From assembly GCF_001659605.2 (NCBI RefSeq), contig NC_035176.2, positions 26,034,716 to 26,098,715 of the forward strand: DNA of 64,000 nt, read 5' to 3'. A program made the position numbers and the translations under genes. This stretch comes from Manihot esculenta. Lineage: Eukaryota; Streptophyta; Magnoliopsida; Malpighiales; Euphorbiaceae. Each line of letters starts with the position of its first letter. Position 1 is the first letter of the stretch. Shown here one piece after another: positions 1-10,654 of the stretch. Under the pieces are notes generated by a model, which was not told the origin of the DNA, searched no databases, and worked only from the letters and a program-made list of their open reading frames with translations.

Positions 1-284
1 GTGGTTAACCCAAAATAGAATATCAACGTTATTACCTTGAGAAGCGGGAAAGAGCTGTAGAGTGACAGACTGGAACAGTGGTTTACCCAAACATCTAAGC
101 AAACCACCAAAAAAGTACTGCAGGATGAAAGACACAAGCAGAGATTTTCTTAAACCTCTGGGCAAACCAGTGAGAAAGTACCACAGAATGACAAACTTGA
201 GCAGCGATTTGCCCAAACTTCTAGGCAAACCACTAAGAAGGCGCTGCAGATGATTCAAGAACAACAAAAAGAGAACAAGAAAAC
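1..284 (+). pseudogene. Athila-type gag/linker fragment (element C, left part)
   Basis: Frame 1 reads through most of this stretch with three stop codons. It contains the ITLRSGKEL motif that in Athila-lineage Ty3/gypsy elements lies between the gag zinc knuckle and the protease. Behind it are three copies of a 63-bp (21-residue) unit, roughly at 67-129, 130-192 and 193-255, with the recurring core QTS-QTTKK. The frame is cut at 284 by element B and resumes in the same frame at 23041, where a protease follows. The flanks AAAAC (280-284) and GAAAC (23036-23040) are a near-perfect 5-bp target duplication. The start of the element lies outside the window. Confidence 0.75.
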
Positions 285-1678
285 TGATAGCGGTTGTTGA
301 AGCCGTAAAAAATAAACCTATTATCAATCAACAAAATAACTTGTAGATAGTGGCAATAGGATCGAATCACATGGATTTGACACTAAGGATCTTCCTAAAA
401 TAAATAACAAAAGTAAAATAAAAAGAGGGGGGTTTGTTTTGATGATAGTGAACTAAAATTAAAACTATGTAGTAAGAAAAAGCAGTAATTAAAAAGATGA
501 GTAAATCAATGGGAGAAGGAATCTTATTGAAGTATGGATCTATTTCAGTTTTAGAATTGATCATTGATTCTTTGATACTCCTATTTATTTCAATAAATTA
601 GTTTAGGATGTGAAAGACGCTTCTTACAACCAAATTCCTCCTTAGTTTTAGTTCGATTAGGAAATGTTCGCTAACCAAATACTAGTTAACAAGTTGCCAA
701 GGAACGTCCTTGGGGTTTTTTACTTTTCAACTGTTAACTGCATTAAGACTTAGAGAAACCTAATTCTAACCTTGCCAACTGCGGGGTCAAGTTTAGATCA
801 TGCAATCAATTATACTTGTGTTCAAATAATCTAAGCAATTACGGACCCAAATTATTCAAACTAACAATATATTAATCATGAAATTAAAAGCAACAGGCCT
901 TAATTGATTTTAATAGCAAAGCAATAATAGCATGAAGAACAAGTTGCATAAATATTGAAAAATAGAAGTTTAACAATGGAGTTTTAAATCTCCCAATTCA
1001 TTACAAACTGAAAATTCTCCAACTTCAACTAGATAAAAAGATATTTAGCCACTCATGGTAGAAAAAAGAACACAAAAAGAAAGAAGAAAAGTATAGAGAA
1101 GTTGCTGCCGAAAATCTGAATAAAATCTGATGATATCTTGTTGGTTGGTTGCTGTCCCTTTTATAGGTGAGGAGTCCTAATCCTTCTTGGAGTTGGAATC
1201 CTATTTTGACTTGATCTCTTGATGGTCTTTTAATTCCTCCTTTGTCTTTGCATTTTATCATGAATAAAACTCCTTTGGTGAAGGATTTTCTTTAGTGTGG
1301 CTTTTGGAGTTGTCATAGGATTGATCTTGTGGTGTTTGAAGTAGGATAGGACTCCAACACTTTTAAAATTCTGAATTTCTTTCTTTTCCCGCGCTGCTGT
1401 AATTTGCTGGAGACAGTCGATTGGGTCAGTTGATTTGGGCAAATGGCTTCCCCAAATCGTTTCTGCAAGTCAATTCCAATTTTCTGTTTCAGCTTTCTGC
1501 AAGTCATTTGGCCAAATCATTTCGGCCAAATCGATTTTCCAGCTTTTTCTGCAAAATTTCTCCAAGTTTCCATTTTCTTCCTTTTCTGCAAAAATATCAT
1601 AAAAACATAAATTAAACTAGAAAATGCATATAAACAGTAATAATGATAATAAAAATGTGGCTAAATTATGCTTGATCA
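285..1678 (-). repeat. 3' LTR of element B
   Basis: The segment starts TGATAGCGG and ends TTGATCA on the + strand, so it runs TG..CA on the element strand. It matches 5977-6471 plus 22117-23035 over its whole length. A TATA box (TATAAAAGG on the - strand) lies at 1165-1157, with the equivalent in the other copy near 22500. Short open frames inside it, on both strands, do not resemble proteins and differ between the two copies. Confidence 0.85.
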
Positions 1679-2084
1679 GATACCCCCACACCTAGCCTTT
1701 TACTTGTCCTCAAACAACAAGTAACTTAGTCAATCAAGCCCCTCTTTCTTTTGAGCCTAAGCACCACTTAATCAGCCCCCCTAGACTCCCAAATTGAAGC
1801 ACCGCAGTGTAGAGTACATGCACTTAGATTGTCCTCTCTTTTCTTATTTCCCTTCACTCACCGTGGCCAAGAAAAAGTTTTTTATTTGATCATGCTTTAT
1901 TCTTTCGTTTTAGGCTTAATGCAACCCCTAAGAGTGACTTGCCCTTTTTAAAGCATTTTTATTCAGCAGCACTTTTTATTCTTACCTAAAAAAGTCACCA
2001 ACCTTTTTACGCGAAAGTGCATATTGGTGATATCCACCCTCAGTTACTCAGTTGGTCACTTGTTCAAGTGGCTACTAGCTCTGT
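1679..2084 (-). other. Non-coding 3' internal region of element B with polypurine tract
   Basis: Directly next to the LTR the - strand reads GGTGTGGGGGTATC, a polypurine tract, preceded by the TTGAGGACAAG-type sequence that is repeated in element A just before 20338. The rest is non-coding and matches element A around 19900-20010 (stretches about accession to the GAACAGAGCTAGTAGCCACTT sequence). No gene is seen here. The gag frame joins this region directly, which shows that the whole pol region is missing. Confidence 0.7.
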
Positions 2085-2610
2085 TCATAGTCTTTGACCA
2101 TCGAAACAGGTTATGTTTTGTGCTTTTTTATTTTGCTGAGTTTTTCTCTTTTTTTTTTGTTTTCTTTTCTTTTTCCTTATCATAACAGTTTGGTTTGCCC
2201 TAACATAACTGAAATTCGAGTGCTCTCTCCAGTCTGGGTTGTAGGTGTTAGAGTATGGATTAAATCCTCCAAATGTATCGACTTGGTGCTCTTCCTCTTG
2301 AAGAGAAGGACACATGTCAGTTGGATTTCCTACCATGGCACATATCCTACATGGCCTTGATTGCTGAAGTTGTTGGGCTTGTTGGGCCTGTCCTACAACA
2401 AGGCTACGAACAACTGAGGTTAGATAAGAAATTTGGGAAGTTAAGGAAGATGTACTTACCTCATTTACTCTTTTTGGCAGCTGTCCTTGGTCTTTATATT
2501 GCTTTGAGGTTGCTGCCATTGTAGAAATTAGGTCCCTTATGGCTTGAGGTGTTTTGTCTTTAATTGATCCTCCACACGCTGCATCAATCAACCTCCTTTC
2601 TAAAGGTAAC
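2085..2610 (-). pseudogene. Athila-like gag, C-terminal part with zinc knuckle (element B)
   Basis: This is the downstream half of the gag of element B. It contains the conserved block IDAACGGSIKDKTP typical of the end of the Athila capsid domain, a Q-rich stretch, and a degenerate zinc knuckle CRICAMVGNPTDMC. That knuckle has the C-x2-C-x4-(H)-x4-C spacing but asparagine in place of the histidine. The reading frame continues into 4828-5063 once the solo LTR and one copy of its GTAAC target duplication are removed. The frame ends at 2085 in a lysine-rich tail and runs straight into the non-coding 3' region. Confidence 0.8.
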
Positions 2611-4822
2611 TGTAACGACCCGAGAACCGGACTGCTACCGGCGCTAGGATTCAGATCGACTTAAGGTTGCCGAAACCCGTAGCAAGCCTAACATACATCT
2701 TGTCATACCTGATAAATCCCATACATGATCATACATTTTCATAAAAACTTAAACTTTTTCATATACCAAGCTTGACCTGTGCATGCACCATAACTGTAAA
2801 CATAAAAACCCCATACTAGAGCCTTCATCAAATTCTCTAGTAGGGTCAACATCTCATACATCAAGCTTGGTTCAACATATCTCATCATTCAAAACATTAA
2901 CATAAAGATCATGTATAAAAAGGGATTACAATCTATCAATAGGGCCAAGCACAATACTATCCTCAAAACATTACTTTACATTACGTTACTTTATTTTACA
3001 TTACATGTCCACTACTAATCTATTACATAAACTTTATTTTACGTTACATGTCCACTACTAATCTATTACATAAACTATACCATAACCTTGCTGACTTTCC
3101 CATAGCTACCTGTGCTCCTGCAAACCTGGGGATTAGGGGACAGGGGTGAGCTACTAAAGCCCAGTGAGTAGAATAATAAAAACAATTTAATAAACATATG
3201 CTTTCATGAAATGCATCACAACACAAACAATTCACATCACAGATGGACTTGTCACTAGTAACCCTCTACATAATCCAATTGTGCCAGGGGTGTAGTGCGG
3301 GCCACACCTGGTCTTTCTCTTACATATAACATATCCAACCATGCCGGGGGTGTAGTGCAGGCCACACCCGGACTTTCTCTTACATATTGCCAGGGGCGTA
3401 GTGCAGGCCACACCTGGACTTCCACATCATAACATAGCATATCATATCGAGGGCTAGTGGGTCATCCAATATCCATCCACATCAACAGCAAATTATGCAA
3501 TGCATCATATTCGTGAATTCTAATGCAACAACCTATAAACATGGCAATCGTGATGCATGAACATGCTCAAAAGTTTGATTGCTTTGAAATAAAATAAGTT
3601 ATGTTCTACTCACCTCTGGCTGACTCTGAAACAGCTAACACTGCTGGCCTCCTCGGTTCCTCGGGTCCGATCCTACACAGGTGGACTCAAATGAGGGACC
3701 AAACAAACTCTAACATGACTCTAAACAACTCCCCAAAAACCCCCTAAAACATCATCAAAACATGCATAGAAAACTAACAAAGGAAGGCTGGACAGGGGAC
3801 TTTCGGAGGCAGGTTCGGCGGTCGAAGGTCCCTACAGATCCGAAAGTCAGGCACTTTCGGGGGCAGGTTCGGTGGCCAAAATTTCCTCCAGATCCGAAAG
3901 TCCAAACCTTTGGGGGCAGGTTCGGTGGCTGAAACTCCCCTCTAGAGCCGAAAGTCCAAACTTTCAGAGCCGAGCTTAGGCGACCAAAACTGCCTCCACA
4001 GGTAGGTTCAGCGGCCGAACATGGCTTCGGCAGCCGAATCTGGGTTCTCCAGAATGGCAGAACCCGATTCGCCTCTCTCATCTAGCCTCCCAAAACCCTC
4101 CAAACACACATCCATTTATTCTAAAACATGCATAAACACATTATCAAATATGTAGGGGCATAAAACTAGCCTATACCCCAACAAACATCACATTTCTCAT
4201 TAAACTAACATAAACCCTAACATTTTACATCTACTCTAAACATGCATCAAAACCCTTAACCCCTTCTTAAAACTTACTTAAAACATCATAAAAGGTGTAG
4301 ATCTACACTTACCTCTTGAAGATCGAGGGTAGGCGTGACCCAAACTTGGAGAGGGGGAGAAAACGAGCTCCAGGGGTCTCCAAGCTTCAAAACTTTGATC
4401 CTAGCTCAAAAATCTTCAAAACAGAGTAAAATCTCATCAAAACTTGAAGGGATTGAAGGAAAACACAAAATCAACCATGGGAGGGCGAAATCTCACCTAT
4501 GCCCGAAAATAGAGAGAGAAAACTCGCCCATTCTCGGACAAGGGGCCTTTTATAGGTGGCTGGCCAGACCACCTTCGGGGGCCAAAAGAGCTTCCGCAAG
4601 CTCCCCATGTTCGGCGGCCGAACCTGGGTTTTTCCTCCATGGCTTTTTCTTTCAAAACTCAATTTTTTTTATTCATTAAAACCATAAAAACATATAAAAA
4701 TATTTTAGAAAACCTTTATTTTACCCTTCTAGAAGGCTCCGACATCCGAAAAATTTCGGGTTCTAGCGGAGATTCCGCCGAAAGGTAGGAATTTCGATGC
4801 CGGGGTCTAGCCGGGTATTACA
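2611..4822 (-). mobile_element. Solo LTR of Tekay-type chromovirus, copy 1
   Basis: This 2212-bp LTR runs TGTAATACCCGGCTAG to GGGTCGTTACA on the - strand and is flanked by a perfect 5-bp target duplication GTAAC (2606-2610 and 4823-4827). No internal domain accompanies it. It carries a TATA box (4554-4546) and a promoter-side group of palindromes (about 4560-4622). A downstream array of CpG-rich TTCGGC/GCCGAA palindromes lies at about 3790-4040. Three tandem subrepeats with the GGGGTGTAGTGCAGGCC core lie at about 3280-3420. It belongs to the same family as the 3' LTR at 26317-28460. Confidence 0.95.
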
Positions 4823-4827
4823 GTAAC

Positions 4828-5924
4828 AAACCTCCATAAAAGTATTCAATTAGGGACTTATCAAAGATGTCATGTTGAGGGCATCTTGTGCACAATTGAT
4901 TGAATCTTTCCCAATATTCATATAGCTCTTCATAATCCTTTTGCTTGATGCAACTAATCTCTCTTCTGATGCTAATAGCTTTTGAGGTTGGGAAGTATTT
5001 GCTCAAGAAGGTTCTCACCATCCCAGCCCATGAAGTGATGGATCCAGGTGGTAAATAGAACAACCAATCTTTGGCAAAATTATCAAGAGAAAAGGGAAAA
5101 GCTTTTAATTTAACATGCTCTTAATTTAACATGCTCTTCGGAAATACCTTGAGGCCTCATTATTGAGCACACAATGTGAAATTCTTTAAGGTGCTTGTGT
5201 GGATCTTCATTTTCCATACATCTAAATTTTAGAAGTAGGTGAATTAATCTGATTTTAAGCTCAAAAGGGGTTGTCAAAGGTGGGTAAGTGATGCACCATG
5301 GTACTTGATCACCCACGGGTGTTGCTAGTTCGCAAAGAGTCCTGTCTTGTGCCATTGGAGCTCTTACCTCAACGTTTTCAGCTTCAAATTCAGCAAGGAC
5401 AGTAGCTGGTTCAAGAGCAGCAGCTGCTGCATTTTCTGCCTCTTCAAGTGCTATTGTGACTGCCTTTATTACAGCTGATTCAGTTGCTGGTTTAGGGGTT
5501 GGTTGTGGAATGTTTTAGTAAAAATTTCTATCTTTGGACTAGTTCTGGTGCAGTTTTAGGGGCTGGTTATGGGTGCAGCAGCTTGTGCAATAATAGGTGT
5601 AGCAACAGATTCAATAAGTGCAGTAGGTACAACAGTTTCAGCAACTGGATCAATAGGTACAACAGTGATTTGTGCAGCAGATACAATAGTGATTTATGCA
5701 GCAGATATAGCAGCAGGTGTAGTAGGTTCAGCAACAGGTGTAGCAGCAAGTTCCTCAGTAATCTGTGCAGCAGATTGTATGGCAGTCACCAGATTTGTTG
5801 CTGTTGCTGATGAAGATGGTTTTGAGGCTTGATTCCTCAAGTTTGCTTGCTTTCTCAAGCCCTTGGCAGTGCGCTCAATCTCCGGATCGTAAAGAAGAGT
5901 TTTTTTACGGGCAGCCCTAGTCAT
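4828..5924 (-). pseudogene. Athila-like gag, N-terminal and capsid part (element B)
   Basis: The start codon at 5924 opens MTRAARKKTLLYDPEIERT, the usual N terminus of Athila gag. An alanine/threonine/valine/proline-rich low-complexity stretch follows (about 5500-5750). Two capsid blocks come next, one with the EDPHKHLKEFH motif (5355-5110) and one with LYEYWERFNQLC and a YFYGGLL end (5063-4828). The frame is broken by stops and by a 16-bp direct duplication at 5105-5120/5121-5136 that shifts the frame between the two blocks. It continues into 2610-2085 across the inserted solo LTR. Confidence 0.82.
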
Positions 5925-5953
5925 AAAGGAAAAATACGTTAGTTTAAATCAAA

Positions 5954-5972
5954 TCCCCGACAACGGCACCAA
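5954..5972 (-). other. Primer-binding site of element B
   Basis: The - strand reads TTGGTGCCGTTGTCGGGGA immediately downstream of the end of the 5' LTR, with a four-base spacer. This is the Athila/Tat-type site complementary to a tRNA 3' end (canonical form TGGCGCCGTTGCCGGGGA, assigned to tRNA-Asp in related elements), with two C-to-T type changes. Confidence 0.8.
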
Positions 5973-5976
5973 TTTT

Positions 5977-6471
5977 TGATAGCGGTTGTCGAAGCTGTAA
6001 AAAAAAAACCTATTATCAATCAACAAAATAACTTGTAGATAGTGGCAATAGGGTCGAATCACAAGGATTTGACACTAAGGATCTTCCTAAAATAAATAAC
6101 AAAAGTAAAATAAAAAGAGGGGGGTTTGTTTTGATGATAGTGAACTAAAATTAAAACTAAGTAGTAAGAAAAAGCAGTAATTAAAAAGATGAGTAAATCA
6201 ATGAGAGAAGGAATCTAGCTGAAGTATGGATTTATTTCAGTTTTAGAATTGATCATTGATTCTTTGATACTCCTATTTATTCAATAAATTAGTTTAGGAT
6301 GTGGAAGACGCTTCTCACAATCAAATTCCTCCTTAGTTTTAGTTCGATTAGGAAACGTTCGCTAACCAAACACTAGTTAACAAGTTGCCAAGGAACGTCC
6401 TTGGGGTTTTTTACTTTTCAACTGTTAACTGCATTAAGATTTAGAGAAATCTAATTCTAACCTTGCCAACC
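5977..6471 (-). repeat. 5' LTR of element B, distal part (split by element A)
   Basis: The segment matches 285-780 base for base apart from scattered changes and stops at the insertion point of element A. The LTR continues at 22117-23035. The last five bases, CAACC (6467-6471), pair with CAACA (22112-22116) as a slightly diverged target duplication. Confidence 0.85.
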
Positions 6472-8192
6472 TGATAGAGCATATTTTAGTCCACTTTATT
6501 ATTATGTTCTTGATGTTTATTTACATCTTTTCTGTCTAATTTTGTGGTTTTAATCATCTTTTGCAGATATTAGGTGTAAAGAGACATTCTGGAGAAAATG
6601 CTCTTAAAACTGCCAAAAAGTGCCAAATATAGAAAGTGCCAAAAAAGGAAAGTTTTCAAATAAGGAAAGTTTTCAGAAAAGGAAAGTTTTCAAATAAGGA
6701 AAGTGCAGAACCAAAAGCAAATAAGGAAAGCTCAGTCAGAAGATTATTTGAAATTCAAATCGCAGATCTTTCTTTCCTTGTTCAAAGATGTGCACACACT
6801 GCAGTAGTCATATCTTCCTATTTAGGCAGCAAGATTTCATAAAGACACACTTGCCTCTTCTGTGTTCAACATTCAAAATTCAAATGAAGGCTCCACCTAA
6901 AAAGGAAAGATTGGACAGATTCACTTTCTCTTCTGCATTCAATGACCGCGCGCCACCTTCCTTCTGCAGTCCATTTCGCGCGCCACTTTCCATCTGAAGA
7001 GCTTGCAACGCGATTCTTTCCTTTTCAGACACAACTTGGATAGCAAGCACCTCTTGGGCAGCAAGGACAGCATGTAAGGACCTAGGGCAACACTTTCAAC
7101 TATAAAAAGACACATAAGGAGCCTCCCCACAGCCTTTTCCAAACCCCCTTGGACACACCTACAGGATTCACATCTCTTCTTCTACCTGTCTTCTTTTCTT
7201 TTATTTTTTATTTTTGTTTCAGCCATAAGAGGCTGAAATTTTTATTCTAGTTGAAGATTAGGTGATGCTTTAGTTGTTTTATGGATTGGGATACTTCATC
7301 AAACATTGTTTATCTTTTGTTATTCAATATTCATACAATCTCATGCTTAATTCCATTGTTGCTTTGTTGTTTTGATCAATATGGCCAATTGATTCTTGAT
7401 TGCAAGGTAATAATATGTTAGTTTGGGTGATTTAAGTCTGTGATTGCTTGGATTATTCAAACATAAGAACACTTGGTGTAAAAACCAAGGAAATTGTATG
7501 ATCTAGCAACATCTCATGCGTTTGAGTAGTTAGGATTGGATCTCTCTATCTCTTCATGCAATTAACAATTGTTTTGATGCCTAAGGCCCAAGGACATTCC
7601 TTGGCAATTTGTTAATTAGTAATTAATTAGAGAACGTTCCCTAATTGATTTAATCATAAGGAGAGACATGGTGGTGAGAAGCATCTTCCATCTCCACAAC
7701 TAATTTATTGAATCAATCAAAAGAAACTAAGTGTCAATGATCAATCCCAACAACTGAAGTGGATCCAACTCTTCAACTAGAACTTTCTTATTATTTATTT
7801 CTCTTTTATTTTATTATTCGCTTATTTTAATTGCTTTCAGTAGTTTGTTAATCAAATCAATCTCAAACCCCCCATTTTACTTTTACTGCAATTTATTTTT
7901 ATTCCGTTTTCAGTTTATCTCGTTTTCAGTTTTATCTCATTTCATTTGGTTTTGCTTTCGGTTTATTTTGCTTTTAGTTTATTTCGCTTTCAGTTTATTT
8001 TGCTTTCTGTTTATCTCGTTTCAGTTTATTTCTTTTTCAGTTTATTTTTATTTCAGTTTATTTTATTGGTTTTGATAAGGAAAATAGGTAAGTTCTCAAT
8101 TCCCTGTGGATTCGATCCTTTCACCACTATCTGTAGTTGTAAATTGTTGATAACCAGAGAGGTTATTTTTGACCGACTTCGAAAATCGTGAG
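6472..8192 (+). repeat. 5' LTR of element A (split near its 3' end)
   Basis: It starts TGATAGAGCATATTTTAG, as does the 3' LTR at 20338. A TATA box (TATAAAAA) lies at 7101-7108. Between about 7900 and 8070 there is a minisatellite of roughly 16-bp units with the core TTTTGCTTTCAGTTTATT. The last 3 bp of the LTR (10397-10399) lie beyond the inserted solo LTR. The open frames over the minisatellite translate to F/S/L-rich low-complexity peptides and are not genes. Confidence 0.85.
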
Positions 8193-10391
8193 TGTAATAC
8201 CCGGCTAGACTCCTATATCGGAATTCCTACCGTCCGATGGAATCTCGAATGTCAGAACCCTCTAGAAGGGTAAAATCATGTTTTTATAAAATGTTTCATG
8301 TATTTTATGGTTTTAAGTAAGAAATAAATTGTGTTTTGAATGAAAATGACCATAGAGGGAAATCCAGGTTCGGCCGCTAAACCTCATGTTCTGCTGCCGA
8401 ACATTGTGGAGTTTAGGGAGCACTTTTGGCTTCCGAAGGTGGTCTGGCCAGCCACCTATAAAAGGCCCCGTGTTCGAAAACGGACGAGTTTTCTTCCTCA
8501 TTTTCAGTCCATGGTGAGTCCATGCCCTCCTATAGTTGGTTTCGATGATTTTCTTCAAATCTTTCAAGTTTTAACAAGTTTTAACTTGGTTCTTGAAGAT
8601 TTTGAGCTTAGATCGAAGTTGTGAATTTGGAGACCTCCGGAACCCGTTTTCCCCAAATCTCCCAGTTAGGTCACGTCCTCTCTCGATCTTTAAGAGGTAA
8701 GCGTCAATCCTCACCTTCTTCGATGTTCTAAGCTAGTTTTATGAAAGTTTATGGGGTAGAAATGCATGTTTAAGTTAGTTGTTTGTTGTTAGGGTTAATG
8801 TTGAGTTTATGGATAATGTATGTTGTATGAGTTGCTATATGTGTTTGTGTTGGGGTTTAGGTTAGTTTGAGACCCCTATATGCTTATGTATGTGTTTATG
8901 CATGTTGTAGAATAGCTAAATGCATGTTTGAAGGGTTTGGGAGGCAAAATGTGCATGAGGAGGCTGAGTTCTGCCACTTTGGAAGAACTTAGGTTCTGCA
9001 GCCGAAGGCACTTTTGGCCGCCGAACTTGCCTGTGGTAGCATGCTTTGGCTGCCGAACCCTGCCCCCGAAAGTTGGACTTTCGGCTCTTGAGGGGAGTTT
9101 CGGCCACCGAAAGTGCCGCCAAACATGCATGAGTTTCGGCTCTGGAACCACTTTCGGCCGCCGAAGGTGCCGCCGAAAGTGGCTGAGTTTCGGCTCTGGA
9201 GGGACTTTCGGCTGCCGAACCTGTCGCCGAAAGTGCCCTGTTCAGCCTTCCTTTGCATGATTTCTATGATTGTTTTAAGGTGTTTTAGGGGGTTTTTGGG
9301 GAGATGTTTAGAGTCATGTTCATGTATGTTTGGTCCCTCATTTGAGTCCACCTGTTTAGGTTTGGACCTGAGGAACCAAGGACCCCAGCAGTGAGATAGC
9401 TGCTTCAGAGTCTTTTCAGAGCTAGCCTGAGGTGAGTAGAATGGACCTTTATTTCCAAAGCAAGTAAATAAATTTGAGCATGTTCATCCATCACGAATGC
9501 CATGTGATATATTAGGTTGTTTGCATTAGAATTCACGAATATGTTGCATTGCATAATATGATGATGATGTGGATGAATGTTGGATGATCCTTTAGCCCTC
9601 ACTATGATATGATATGATATGGTGATGATACGGTATAAAAGACCAGTGAGGCCCATTCTACGCCCCTGAGGCCCATTCTACGCCCCTGGCACATTGGAAT
9701 GTTATGTTATGTTAATGTAAGAGAAAGACCAGTGAGGCCCATTCTACGCCCCTGGCACATTGGAATGTTATGTAGAGGGCTATTGGTGACAAGTTCATCC
9801 TTGATGTGATTTGCTTGTGATGTGATGCATTCCATGATAGCATATGTTTTAAATGTTTTTACTATTCTGCTCATTGGGCTCTAGTAGCTCACCCCATTCC
9901 CTTAACCCCCAGGTTTGCAGGTACGAGATAGACCAGGAGGTCAGCCAGAGTAAAGTCAGGTTTTATGTAATAGCTAGATGTGGACATCAAAAATATTGTA
10001 ATGTAACGTATAGTACAGTAATGTAATGCAATGATGTATATTGAGGTTTAGAGTTGTACTTGACCCTAGTATATATAGTTAATCCCTTTTTCACATGATC
10101 TGTGTAATGTTTTAATGATGTTGTATGTAAACCAAGTTTAATGTATGTTATGTTACCCCATTGGAGCATTTGATGAGGGCTCCAGTGTGGGGCTTTATGT
10201 TTATGGTTATATGCTTGCACAGGTTAAGCTTGGTAAATGAAAGAAAAAGTTTAAAGTTTTATGTATATGTTTGATCATGTATGGGATTTAACAAGTATAC
10301 AGGATGTATGTTTGGCTTGCTACGGGTTCCTGCGACCTTAAGTCGATCTGGATCCTAGCGCCGGTAGCGGTCCGGATTCCGGGTCGTTACA
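8193..10391 (+). mobile_element. Solo LTR of Tekay-type chromovirus, copy 2
   Basis: This 2199-bp LTR runs TGTAATACCCGGCTAG to GGGTCGTTACA and has a TATA box (TATAAAAGG) at 8457-8465. The flanks are GTGAG (8188-8192) and GCGAA (10392-10396). They fit a single GCGAG duplication that has since suffered one C-to-T and one G-to-A change. Palindrome clusters lie at about 8368-8450 and 8998-9240, the second built of ~55-bp units. Tandem subrepeats lie at about 9640-9770. It lies three bases before the end of the 5' LTR of element A. Confidence 0.92.
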
Positions 10392-10403
10392 GCGAATCAA
10401 AAA

Positions 10404-10422
10404 TTGGGGCCGTTGCCGGGGA
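10404..10422 (+). other. Primer-binding site of element A
   Basis: TTGGGGCCGTTGCCGGGGA lies four bases after the LTR end and matches the Athila/Tat-type primer-binding site with a single C-to-G change. It confirms the orientation of element A. Confidence 0.85.
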
Positions 10423-10550
10423 GTTGATTTAACTTATTTTTTTTTCTTTCAGGACCATATCTGCCACCCAAAGAACACCTCATCGCAGAGCTGAACATAA
10501 AAAAAGAAGTAAGTGAAGACCACTTTTGCGCAGGAGCACCTTCTGCAACA

Positions 10551-10622
10551 CATTCGGCCGCCGAACCTCATCCTCATTCGGCCGCCGAACCTCATCCTCA
10601 TTCGACCGCCGAACATCTCACC
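10551..10622 (+). repeat. Three tandem 24-bp units with TTCGGCCGCCGAA palindrome in the leader of element A
   Basis: Units at 10551-10574, 10575-10598 and 10599-10622 each contain CATTCGGCCGCCGAAC (the third with CGACCGCCGAAC). The units are identical except for a few changes in the third. The palindromic core is the same as the one repeated in the chromovirus LTRs, yet this stretch lies between the primer-binding site and the gag start codon of an Athila-type element. Confidence 0.85.
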
Positions 10623-10654
10623 AAAGGGCACAGTCACCATCGTAGATCTGAATC

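Noticed and set aside
5499..5832. Alanine/valine/isoleucine-rich open frames on the + strand
   Set aside because: They are the antisense of the low-complexity stretch of the gag of element B.
7845..8191. Hydrophobic F/L/S-rich open frames (also at 21713-22170) resembling a membrane protein
   Set aside because: They translate the LTR minisatellite, change with the unit number, and have no conserved start or context.
8928..9394. Several overlapping open frames on both strands with peptides such as RPPKVPPK and SAAEP in the LTRs (also near 3755, 12940, 15441, 17112, 31046, 40909 and 41661)
   Set aside because: They are produced by the CpG-rich palindromes, which read open on both strands. They are not conserved between LTR copies and have no domain.
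10551..10622. Short regularly spaced repeats that might suggest a CRISPR-like array
   Set aside because: The 24-bp units are contiguous with no unique spacers, and the context is a plant retrotransposon leader.
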